From positions 1-64,000 of the forward strand of contig CAZOJQ010000004.1 in NCBI GenBank assembly GCA_964580185.1: a DNA stretch of 64,000 nt, written 5' to 3'. Within the stretch, counting starts at the first letter, position 1; every line of letters starts with the position of its first letter. The notes under the pieces were generated by a model that saw nothing but the letters and a program-made list of their open reading frames with translations, had not been told where the DNA came from and did no database searches. The translations under genes were made by a program, and so were the position numbers. Origin of the DNA: CAYWWY01 sp964580185. GTDB lineage: Bacteria > Thermotogota > Thermotogae > MWEM01. This document shows, piece after piece, positions 53,456 through 60,974 of the stretch.

Positions 53456-55726
53456 TTACTCTGTTTGAATCGTTATTCGCCAATTGGAAGTAGTATCCGG
53501 GTTTTCCGAATAGACCCGTTTCCCTTCGTGGCGAAAGCATAAAACCGTTTCCCACGCCTCGCTTTGATGCAAGGCACTTGCATATATTAACTCACTCTCC
53601 ATTAATACTCTCCCTTGGTATTTGCTGATTGGACTCAACGGAGGGGTTTCGATTTCTTCACCATCCGATGACCTAAGGAGAAGAAAAACCTCAGAAGAAT
53701 CTAGGAGGGGAAAGTCATTGACCCATAGAAGAAATCGCATTTTGTGATCTGATCGAATCAACAAAATACTATCGGGAGGAGCATCAAGCAGAGATGCCCC
53801 ATCGATCCCATAGATAATAATTTTCCCGGGTTGAACAATGGGAGGGATAAAACCACTTATTCCTTCATCCGCAAGATCCGTTCCATGAAGCAATACTCGG
53901 TACCCTACTTCCTGCATCTCATAGTCTTTCTGATCAATGGGAACATAAAACCGCAAGGATGACTCGTCTTCAAAATAGAGGACTTTCGGATGATTTGGAG
54001 GATAAAAGTGGGATCCAACCTGAATCCATACGCGATCAATCGCGCTTCTGTCTAAGAAACCCACAAAAAGGGTGGCCACTGAACCAGCCTTCCATTCCTG
54101 CGGTTCGATGCCATCTAAAGGAATGACAGCCCCTTCTTTATCTAGAACAAGCCATTGTGGCGATGGAAGAATATCGTAAAGCAATAACCGTTTTAAAAAG
54201 GGAAGCCATCGTGTATCAATCGCCATTGCCAATAAATTGTACGGTTCTTTATCAAAAACATTCCATAGTCCACCGGACACAGAAACTGGAAACCAAAAAC
54301 CGATTCCCCCCGATTGGCCGTAATCGCTTCGGGCGAGTTTTTTTCCTTCACTCCATAGTGGTTCGTTATACCCCACCCAACGGGTCCGTTCTTTCACTGA
54401 TTCTAATTCCGCTATGAGTAATTCACACAACTCAATTCCTTGTCGAACCAATGAGTTCTGAGGATAGGAAAACCCTCCCATATGCGAAAACACAGCATAG
54501 CCTTGCTTTGCGATCTCTCCGGTCAATATTCCATGGATCTGGTTCGTCCAAGAAAGTAAGTCTTTGTAATCGGGAAAATCAAAGCATAGCGTCTGCCATG
54601 ATAATGTATGGGCTAGATCTCCACGAATGGCATTTCTCAAAGCCCCATCAGAGAGTATTAGTTCAAGATGAGCGATCAAAGACTCGAAGTGATTGATTAT
54701 TTCGGGTATTTCCGAAGATTTGATCCATGAAGCGCTGGCTCCCTTCTTCTGATCGATCAGAATACTTGAATACTCTTCAATCTTTCGTTCCAATGAATCC
54801 AAAGCAGACTGAGCATATTGAGAGATCGTTTTCGATGGATTCTGAAACAGATCGAGGATTAATGACTCGGAAAAAAAGAATCCCTCTTCCGATGCGCTGC
54901 TTTCAATCCCGATATAATGGGAATAATGGTCTTTCAGTTCATACAACGTTTCTAAAAGCGTGCTATATGAACCCAAAGAAACAAACACGTCAAACTTTTT
55001 TCCGTCGAGCATTCGTTTTGCTTCGAGCGTTGAAAGAGTTTGCTCAAAGAAAAAATCTATGGGATACACATCAAAATTGGATCGTGTAGAACTCCTCCAT
55101 CCATGTTTTTTATCCACCAGAATGAATGCTGTTTTTTGTGCAGGAAAAATCCGTTTGCTTTTTCGTATAGCTAATGATAAGGAAAGACAGGAATCATGAT
55201 ACGAGCTTTCCCAAACGGGTCTCCAGCTTTGTTCTTCTTCAATATAGGAGTATACGCGTTGTGAGTCCATCGTTATATACGAGATACGGACCCCAGTTTG
55301 CGGTGGTGGAAGTGAAAATTGATCGGGTAAGTGGAAGGTATTTTTGTCAAGAGAGAGAATGATTATGTGCCACATCGGGATATCTACCGGTTTGAGAAAT
55401 GTGGGGAGCTCTACTGCAATCACCCCGCCTGACGGAATTTCAACGGTTACTTCTCCTTCATACTGGATCCCCCAATCATCGATCCAATAACCCGCAACTT
55501 GAATATTCCCAGCGGGAATTCTCCCGGAAAATGTGCATTGTCCCTGCTCGTTCGAAGTCAGCGTAGCTATGTCGGTTATCACTATAGTCGCTGAATGAGT
55601 AATCGGTAGACCGTCAAAGATTGTTGCAATGTGGACAACAGTACTTGCGCGCCGCACACATGCTCCAAAAAAAACGATCAACCCGATCATGCAAACGGTT
55701 AGAAAGAAGTACCCCCATCTCAACAT
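53456..55726 (-). CDS. Lipoprotein resembling a catalytically dead clostripain (C11) peptidase
   Basis: A 756-residue exported lipoprotein: signal segment and lipobox FFGAC (Cys23), an Ig-like or carboxypeptidase-regulatory-like beta domain (about 30-110), then a region with the layout of C11 cysteine peptidases. WHIIILSLDKN matches the usual start; FILVDKKHGW stands where active enzymes have DHGxGW; FDVFVSLGSYSTLLETLYEL stands where they have the D-A-C-L-M nucleophile motif, and no cysteine is there. So fold retained, catalytic pair apparently lost. The last 250 residues look like beta-rich domains. A G-run ribosome-binding site precedes ATG 55726. Role unknown; the assignment to C11 rests on pattern similarity. 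Confidence 0.6.
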   Translation of the reverse strand: MLRWGYFFLTVCMIGLIVFFGACVRRASTVVHIATIFDGLPITHSATIVITDIATLTSNEQGQCTFSGRIPAGNIQVAGYWIDDWGIQYEGEVTVEIPSGGVIAVELPTFLKPVDIPMWHIIILSLDKNTFHLPDQFSLPPPQTGVRISYITMDSQRVYSYIEEEQSWRPVWESSYHDSCLSLSLAIRKSKRIFPAQKTAFILVDKKHGWRSSTRSNFDVYPIDFFFEQTLSTLEAKRMLDGKKFDVFVSLGSYSTLLETLYELKDHYSHYIGIESSASEEGFFFSESLILDLFQNPSKTISQYAQSALDSLERKIEEYSSILIDQKKGASASWIKSSEIPEIINHFESLIAHLELILSDGALRNAIRGDLAHTLSWQTLCFDFPDYKDLLSWTNQIHGILTGEIAKQGYAVFSHMGGFSYPQNSLVRQGIELCELLIAELESVKERTRWVGYNEPLWSEGKKLARSDYGQSGGIGFWFPVSVSGGLWNVFDKEPYNLLAMAIDTRWLPFLKRLLLYDILPSPQWLVLDKEGAVIPLDGIEPQEWKAGSVATLFVGFLDRSAIDRVWIQVGSHFYPPNHPKVLYFEDESSLRFYVPIDQKDYEMQEVGYRVLLHGTDLADEGISGFIPPIVQPGKIIIYGIDGASLLDAPPDSILLIRSDHKMRFLLWVNDFPLLDSSEVFLLLRSSDGEEIETPPLSPISKYQGRVLMESELIYASALHQSEAWETVLCFRHEGKRVYSENPDTTSNWRITIQTE

Positions 55727-55771
55727 ATTGGATCCCCCCTTGTTTCTTTTTCCCCTCAGAAACGAATCAAA

Positions 55772-56176
55772 CTACAGAACCATAACCAGCGCTTCCCCTA
55801 AAACCAGATTGGTACCTTCTAGATCGGTTACATTGGTCTCAATCTTTAACCGCCGCTTTTCGGCGATTTTTTCAAGAACCGTAAACCGATACAAGACTTC
55901 TTGATCAATAGAAACTGGTCCACGAAACTGCACCGATTGCGATAGATAAATTGTCCCTGGTCCCGGAAAATCGCAACCAAGAATTTTGGAAATAATCGAT
56001 GCAACAAGCATACCATGAGCAATCCGTTGTCCAAAACGGGTTTCCTTTGCATAATCTTCATCCAGATGGATTGGGTTCAGATCACCGACCAGATCGGCAA
56101 ACCCTTTCACCATTCCATCGGTAATTCGAATCTTTTGCTCATAGGTCTGTCCTTCGAAAAAATCAGGGTATTTCAT
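55772..56176 (-). CDS. MaoC-like (R)-specific enoyl-CoA hydratase
   Basis: A 134-residue hot-dog fold dehydratase. The family motif is complete: LVGDLNPIHLDEDYAKETRFGQRIAHGML, with the catalytic Asp and His. Such proteins hydrate trans-2-enoyl-CoA to (R)-3-hydroxyacyl-CoA, as PhaJ does, or serve in fatty-acid-like pathways. No polyester synthase is nearby. GGAGG lies seven bases before ATG 56176, overlapping glpP by 14 bases. Confidence 0.88.
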   Translation of the reverse strand: MKYPDFFEGQTYEQKIRITDGMVKGFADLVGDLNPIHLDEDYAKETRFGQRIAHGMLVASIISKILGCDFPGPGTIYLSQSVQFRGPVSIDQEVLYRFTVLEKIAEKRRLKIETNVTDLEGTNLVLGEALVMVL

Positions 56177-56732
56177 GATTGATCCTCCAGAGCTCCGGAT
56201 TGCTGGTCGATATTGCTACAGCACCCATATTCAAGATAGCTAATGCTTCTTCTTTTGTGTCGATCAACCCTGCCCCAATGAGCTTGGGACGGAATCCATT
56301 TGTGATCCGATCAATTACCCGAACTCCTTTGCAAAAAGCACATCCAGGAAGGATCTCCAAGAAATCCGGCCGAGTGTTCTTCAAGGTGTCTTCAAGCCTC
56401 GAAATGGATGTTGAATCCAGAAGAAAACTCCGCATGACTGTCATTACTCCAAGTTTTCGAGCGATGTCGACAACTCTTGGTTTGATGGTTATGATTCCAT
56501 CGATTCCACAAAGGCTTACATAACGAACCGAATACTCTTCTCCTGATAAACCCTGTACGAGATCGAGATCAACGAATACCCTTTTCTTCCATCTTTTAAG
56601 CTGCTTGATGTATCCCTGCAATGAAATCAAGTCACAATTGAGTAAAAACGCGGCTGTAACATGAGAAACATTGAGCTGATCTAGCGAAGAAGCAGGTTCC
56701 CATACTGCTGCAACAATTTTTGGAAGCTTCAT
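56163..56732 (-). CDS. glpP: GlpP-like glycerol-3-phosphate-responsive antiterminator
   Basis: A 189-residue TIM-barrel protein with the GlpP pattern: RVFVDLDLVQGLSGEEYSV, IDGIITIKPRVVDIARKLGV, MRSFLLDSTSI, DFLEILPGCA and the phosphate-binding end LIGAGLIDTKEEALAIL with AISTSNPELW. In Bacillus GlpP binds glycerol-3-phosphate and glp mRNA leaders to prevent termination. No glp gene is nearby. ATG 56732 overlaps the HD-GYP stop (ATGA). Confidence 0.88.
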   Translation of the reverse strand: MKLPKIVAAVWEPASSLDQLNVSHVTAAFLLNCDLISLQGYIKQLKRWKKRVFVDLDLVQGLSGEEYSVRYVSLCGIDGIITIKPRVVDIARKLGVMTVMRSFLLDSTSISRLEDTLKNTRPDFLEILPGCAFCKGVRVIDRITNGFRPKLIGAGLIDTKEEALAILNMGAVAISTSNPELWRINHEIP

Positions 56733-57625
56733 GTACTGGACTCCAAAAGCATAAACCGGACAAAATGCTTTGCAATCTCTGGATCAAAGCGAGAACCACC
56801 GTTTTTTTGAATCTGTTTCAGCGCTTCAGTCGAGGAAAGAAGACCACTTGAGTATTCGGTATCCACAGTATTTAGGGCATCGTCATACCAATCAACAACT
56901 GCGAGGACGCGAACCCAGAAGGGAATTTCATCGCCTACAATTCTGTCTGGATACCCCCTGCCATCGAAGTGTTCGTGATGACTTCGAACAAAAGGAAGAA
57001 AATCATTCATAACCTCGAGAGTCGCAACGAAAACGGACCCAGCAATAGTATGGTCTTCTCCTGTTTCTTCAAAAGAACGCAACCGAGTCGGTGAATACAG
57101 CATAAGCTGCTCCAATCCCATTTTCCCAATATCATGGAGCATGCCATAAGCCTGATATAGGGGTTCCATTTCTTTGCTTAACCCCAAAAACCGGGAAAAC
57201 CGAACAAATAACCGTGTCACTCTTTGGGAATGAGAATACCCTTTTTCATCCTCCACTTCCATAAGAACAATCATTGGAGTGAGTAAAGAAACGTATCTTT
57301 GTCGAACCATTTTGGGAGAAAAAGCAGTTTGCGAATGGCTCTTTTCCTGAAGAACAAACCAATGAAGCGCCATTTCGAGATCGTCATGTAGATCGCCCGT
57401 GTTGACTGTAAGTACAGACACACCATCCAAGATCCCTTCTAAACCGCCATTCGGAACAACTAAAATCTGAGTTGGTTCGTCTTCCAACCTTTGATCGGAA
57501 ATCACCAGTGGTTTTTGAACTTCTAAAAACTGCATGTATTCAAATACTACATCCTGAACAGATTCTTTTAGCTCTTGATTCCTGATGACTATGGTATAGG
57601 TCTCTCTATTTCCTTTTCTTTCCAT
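56729..57625 (-). CDS. HD-GYP domain cyclic-di-GMP phosphodiesterase-like protein
   Basis: A 298-residue protein with a C-terminal HD-GYP domain (about 125-298): YSHSQRVTRLF (His132), LHDIGKMGL (His164-Asp165), the DHTIAGS His, and HHEHFDGRGYP. All metal ligands appear intact, so c-di-GMP hydrolysis is likely. The N-terminal 110 residues have no clear family; alternating strands and helices suggest a degenerate receiver-like fold. ATG 57625 follows GGAGGG by three bases; a longer reading would overlap the M50 protease gene. Confidence 0.88.
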   Translation of the reverse strand: MERKGNRETYTIVIRNQELKESVQDVVFEYMQFLEVQKPLVISDQRLEDEPTQILVVPNGGLEGILDGVSVLTVNTGDLHDDLEMALHWFVLQEKSHSQTAFSPKMVRQRYVSLLTPMIVLMEVEDEKGYSHSQRVTRLFVRFSRFLGLSKEMEPLYQAYGMLHDIGKMGLEQLMLYSPTRLRSFEETGEDHTIAGSVFVATLEVMNDFLPFVRSHHEHFDGRGYPDRIVGDEIPFWVRVLAVVDWYDDALNTVDTEYSSGLLSSTEALKQIQKNGGSRFDPEIAKHFVRFMLLESST

Positions 57626-57645
57626 AACCCCTCCAAAGAACTGAG

Positions 57646-58344
57646 TTAGCGAAATAGTTGGGACATCTGCATGATCAACTCTTGGAAAAAATGCAATACT
57701 GGATCCATCATTTGCTTCATAATCCCTGATATGACTAGGACTAAAAGCGTTAACAAACCATATACTTGAAACCGAATCACCCATTTCATATACCGTGATG
57801 TTGAAAAAAGCATGAATAGACGCGATGCATCTAAAGGAGGAATTGGCAACCAATTGATAAAGAAAACGGTTAAGTTTACCAAAACAAAATATCCAAGAAC
57901 ATCTGCAAAATACATAACCAAAAAATTCCCTTCAATGGCCGAAGCGTTGAAAAAAAAGCTGAATCGATTGATTCGAAACCCATAAAAGATCAACCCACTA
58001 ATTAATGCCAAAAGAATATTCATCATAGGCCCAGCGATAACTGCAAGACAAAAATCCCTTTTCTTTTGGCTGAATCGTGCAATATGAATAGGAAACGGTC
58101 GCGACCATCCGAACCCATAAATCAGGAACAACGGGAACCCGATGGGATCCAAATGCTTCATTGGATTAAGTGTAAACCGTCCCAAAAGTTTGGATGTATC
58201 ATCTCCAGTTTTGATGGAAATCCATGCGTGCGCCCATTCGTGAAACCCTAGAGCAAATAAGACACAAGGCACACGTACAATGAGCCTCCGAAGGAAAATG
58301 ATCCAATCGAAGTTGACCCAATCCCCACTTTCAAAAAGGCTCAA
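57646..58344 (-). CDS. Site-2 protease family (M50) membrane metalloprotease
   Basis: A 232-residue polytopic membrane protein of the compact M50B type (YwhC/FtsH-like neighbours, no PDZ). Zinc motif GFHEWAHA (His35, Glu36, His39), GPMMNILLA, and the third-ligand motif NWLPIPPLDASRLF. Function and substrate are unknown for this subgroup. The start is TTG 58344, six bases after GGGAGG. Distinct from the long RseP-like protein at 62399-63937. Confidence 0.88.
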   Translation of the reverse strand: MSLFESGDWVNFDWIIFLRRLIVRVPCVLFALGFHEWAHAWISIKTGDDTSKLLGRFTLNPMKHLDPIGFPLFLIYGFGWSRPFPIHIARFSQKKRDFCLAVIAGPMMNILLALISGLIFYGFRINRFSFFFNASAIEGNFLVMYFADVLGYFVLVNLTVFFINWLPIPPLDASRLFMLFSTSRYMKWVIRFQVYGLLTLLVLVISGIMKQMMDPVLHFFQELIMQMSQLFR

Positions 58345-58382
58345 TTCATGCCTCCCGCTTGTTTATCCCGATCAATAGTTTG

Positions 58383-59648
58383 TTATTGGAGTCTAATAAA
58401 GACCCCATCCATTTTTCTTTTCACTTCTTGGGCATCGATCTGGGGGTATGATCCAAAATAATAGATCCATTTGCCTTGAACCATTGTCGCTACCACATCA
58501 CTACTTCTGCCCGAATAAACCAAATGGGAAGAAAGATTGGAAACCGGGGTATAGTGAATATGATCTAAATCGATGAACGTAATATCTGCATCATATCCTT
58601 TTTTAAGAATCCCAACTGCCGGAAATCCCAATACATGATGGCCATCTAGCGTAGCCATTCGAAACACTTCTTCCGCGGAAAACAAACAAGGGTTTTGATT
58701 CGCGCCTTTATGGATTAACGAACAAAGATACATCTCTTTCCAAAGATCCAAAGAGTTGTTGCTCGCAACCCCATCGGTTCCGAGACCTACAACGATCCCT
58801 TTTCCTTTCATCTTTTGGATCGGGGCAATCCCATTACCCAGCTTCAGGTTTGATGAAGGATTATGGACTACTCCTACTCCTTTTTGAGCCATGATTTGGA
58901 TATCTTCATCGTTCACATGGACACAGTGAGCGCAGATCGTTTGATCCGATAGGATTCCTTGTTCTGCTAAATCTTTCAACGAATAGGCATCTGATTCCTT
59001 GAGGGATTCTTTCACATGAATATGAATAAAGGTATCATTTTGTTGCGCTACTTTGCCTACTTCCCTAAGGTATTCTTTCGAACAAGTATATGGCGCATGA
59101 GGACCGAAGCCCACACGAATTCGTCCTCGATCGTAAAGATGCCATTTCTCGAAAGCGCGAATATTCTCCTCAAGCCGGTTGCCATTTCCGTTTTGATCGA
59201 CCAACCCGCGGCACAAAGACGCTCGCATCCCAAATTCGCTAATCGCCCTTCCCACTACCTCCGTATGCATATACATATCGGCAAATGTTGTAATGCCGTT
59301 CCGCGCCATTTCCATCTGAGCAAATAATGTGCTGTAATACACATCTGATTCCGTAAGCTTATCTTCCCGAGGTAAGATATGATCAAACAACCAAGTTTCG
59401 AAGTTCATATCATCACCGAATCCACGAAGCGCCATCATGCCTGTATGGGTATGCGCATTAACAAACCCCGGGATTGCTAAAATATTTTTCGTTTCAAAAG
59501 ATTGGAAAGAGTCTGCTTTCGATATTTCATTCTCTCTCTTTTGGGCTGCTCCAATCTCATGAATTACCCCATTTTCAATCAGGATTCTTCCATTTTGGAT
59601 CCATTCTTCTCCTGTGAAAATCTGAATGCCGGATATTATCTGCGTCAA
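58383..59648 (-). CDS. mtaD: MTA/SAH deaminase-type amidohydrolase
   Basis: A 421-residue amidohydrolase of the MtaD/SsnA group. Metal ligands are in VNAHTHTGMM (His66, His68), IHIHVKES, CAHCVHV and GLGTDGVASNN. The Thermotoga maritima relative deaminates S-adenosylhomocysteine, methylthioadenosine and adenosine to inosyl products, and the RGFGDDMNFETWL and HNPSSNLKLGNGIAP blocks agree. With ahcY in the same window the cell has two routes for SAH. The start is TTG 59648 behind AAGGGG. It begins three bases after the upstream coiled-coil gene. Confidence 0.87.
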   Translation of the reverse strand: MTQIISGIQIFTGEEWIQNGRILIENGVIHEIGAAQKRENEISKADSFQSFETKNILAIPGFVNAHTHTGMMALRGFGDDMNFETWLFDHILPREDKLTESDVYYSTLFAQMEMARNGITTFADMYMHTEVVGRAISEFGMRASLCRGLVDQNGNGNRLEENIRAFEKWHLYDRGRIRVGFGPHAPYTCSKEYLREVGKVAQQNDTFIHIHVKESLKESDAYSLKDLAEQGILSDQTICAHCVHVNDEDIQIMAQKGVGVVHNPSSNLKLGNGIAPIQKMKGKGIVVGLGTDGVASNNSLDLWKEMYLCSLIHKGANQNPCLFSAEEVFRMATLDGHHVLGFPAVGILKKGYDADITFIDLDHIHYTPVSNLSSHLVYSGRSSDVVATMVQGKWIYYFGSYPQIDAQEVKRKMDGVFIRLQ

Positions 59649-59651
59649 AGC

Positions 59652-60020
59652 CTATCCCCTTCCTGAAAAATCCCTGAGTTTTCGTAGCTCCTCGGTTTGA
59701 GTAAGATATCCATTCATTGCTTTTTTTCCGGTATACATATCTTCTGATTCTTTGTCAATAAGCCGCAGCAATCGTTCATACTTTGAAAAAACCTTAAGTT
59801 CCCATTCCTTTACTTCGTCATAAAGGCTTTTCTCTCGTTCCGTTTGGAAAGGAAGCGGAGTAGTCCCCAATCTCGCCAAGGCTTCTCCTCTCTCGATCAT
59901 CCAGTTTTCAATTCGGTCCATCGATTCAGAAATATGAACTTCTTGCGCGCTTGCTTTTTCAAGTTCGCGATCAATCCGTATTGTTTGTTCAAGAACGAAT
60001 TCCAAAATTTTTTCTCTCAT
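59652..60020 (-). CDS. Hypothetical coiled-coil protein
   Basis: A 122-residue very charged, almost all-helical protein (heptads at about 5-35, 55-90, ESEDMYTGKKAMNGYL near the end). The size and helix pattern recall flagellar or secretion chaperones such as FlgN/FliT, but no motif decides. ATG 60020 lies 16-20 bases after an extended -10 promoter; the ribosome-binding site is weak. First gene of the mtaD-M50-HD-GYP-glpP-maoC run. Function unknown. Confidence 0.6.
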   Translation of the reverse strand: MREKILEFVLEQTIRIDRELEKASAQEVHISESMDRIENWMIERGEALARLGTTPLPFQTEREKSLYDEVKEWELKVFSKYERLLRLIDKESEDMYTGKKAMNGYLTQTEELRKLRDFSGRG

Positions 60021-60041
60021 AATTTCTTTTCTGCCATCATT

Positions 60042-60050
60042 ATTATACCA
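60042..60050 (-). promoter_or_regulatory. Extended -10 promoter of the coiled-coil/mtaD genes
   Basis: Minus-strand TGG followed by TATAAT (60047-60042). The -35 is not recognisable. It lies just after the stop of the L9-like/NYN fusion gene. Confidence 0.6.
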
Positions 60051-60075
60051 GATTTTCTTAAAAATGCTGCTTAGT

Positions 60076-60864
60076 TTATCGAAAACTAATACGAATGATA
60101 TTTCGGGTATAATATTCGCCAAATCGATCATCAGAAAAAACGTATGGTGTTTGGTATTCTTTAGTTAACCGGAAAATTAACCGATCTGCATACTCTACAG
60201 TTCGACAACCCGAACCTCTGGTAAATTCATCAAACGTTGGCTTCTCAGATCCTGGAAGATGGTTTCGGAAAGAACGATCAAATACCCAAATCAAAGGAAA
60301 GAAGAATTGCTCGGAATGGTCCGCAATGTAAGAAAATACCGAAAAAAGGGGAGAAACACTAGCTGAACCGTGGAACCAACCCACATTACTGCCATCGATG
60401 ATCAAAGGCGAGCGAATCTTCCGCCTCCTGAGCGCTTGAATGAACCGGAAATTCGCTAGGTATTTTTCCCTTCTGAAATGAATCCACGCAAAACGATCCC
60501 CTTGTGGAAAGAGGAGCAGCTTTCTTGGCTCAATAGGCTCCCAGTAAACCTCCATTCTTGTTCGATCAGCATAAGGAGTGATATGAAAAGAGGCAGGAGG
60601 CATTCGTTGCGTTTTCCGAAGCACTTCGTGGATGGGAGGGGAAAGATTTTGCCTATTAGTGAGGAAGAAACGCTCATTGTTATGTTTTGATGAGCTTTTC
60701 ACCGGAACGAAAGGATATCCATCCTCGCTTTTTTGGGTTTTTACCGCGATTTTGCTGGGTATTAGATATTTTTCGGCATAACGCTTTTCTACTTCAACGA
60801 TCTGTCCCTTTCTTCCAACTACGGGATAATCCTGAACCAATTGAATTCGAAGTTTCCTTGCCAT
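60076..60864 (-). CDS. Fusion of an L9-like ribosome-binding domain with a NYN/PIN-like ribonuclease domain
   Basis: A 262-residue protein. Residues 1-45 match the N-terminal, 23S-rRNA-binding domain of ribosomal protein L9 (KLRIQLVQDYPVVGRKGQIVEV... YAEKYLIPSKIAV: the G-x-x-G-x-I-V-x-V and Y-A-x-x-Y-L-I-P-x-x-A pattern). A basic linker follows. Residues 150-262 look like a NYN (PIN-like) RNase: LIIDGSNVGWFHG (Asp157, Asn160), VFDRS (Asp196), EYADR (Asp227) and VFSDDRFGEYY (Asp245, Asp246) supply the acidic set. Normal L9 has a different C-domain with no nuclease. ATG 60864 follows GAGGA. A ribosome-tethered nuclease is the obvious reading, untested. Confidence 0.72.
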   Translation of the reverse strand: MARKLRIQLVQDYPVVGRKGQIVEVEKRYAEKYLIPSKIAVKTQKSEDGYPFVPVKSSSKHNNERFFLTNRQNLSPPIHEVLRKTQRMPPASFHITPYADRTRMEVYWEPIEPRKLLLFPQGDRFAWIHFRREKYLANFRFIQALRRRKIRSPLIIDGSNVGWFHGSASVSPLFSVFSYIADHSEQFFFPLIWVFDRSFRNHLPGSEKPTFDEFTRGSGCRTVEYADRLIFRLTKEYQTPYVFSDDRFGEYYTRNIIRISFR

Positions 60865-60898
60865 TACTCTTCCTCGCTTTAATGCGATTTCTATATAT

Positions 60899-60907
60899 AT
60901 TATATCA
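60899..60907 (-). promoter_or_regulatory. Extended -10 promoter of the L9-like/NYN fusion
   Basis: Minus-strand TGA followed by TATAAT (60904-60899). Leader about 28 bases. Its -35 region coincides with the -10 of the divergent promoter at 60914-60924. Confidence 0.6.
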
Positions 60908-60913
60908 TGCTTA

Positions 60914-60924
60914 TATGGTACAAT
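60914..60924 (+). promoter_or_regulatory. Extended -10 promoter of the LysM-pseudonucleotidase/rseP genes
   Basis: TATGG followed by TACAAT (60919-60924). Leader about 44 bases to ATG 60975, which has a five-G ribosome-binding site. Confidence 0.6.
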
Positions 60925-60974
60925 ACCGGTATAGGGAAACCGGAATCGATTCAAATGGGAAAAGGGGGTCGACC

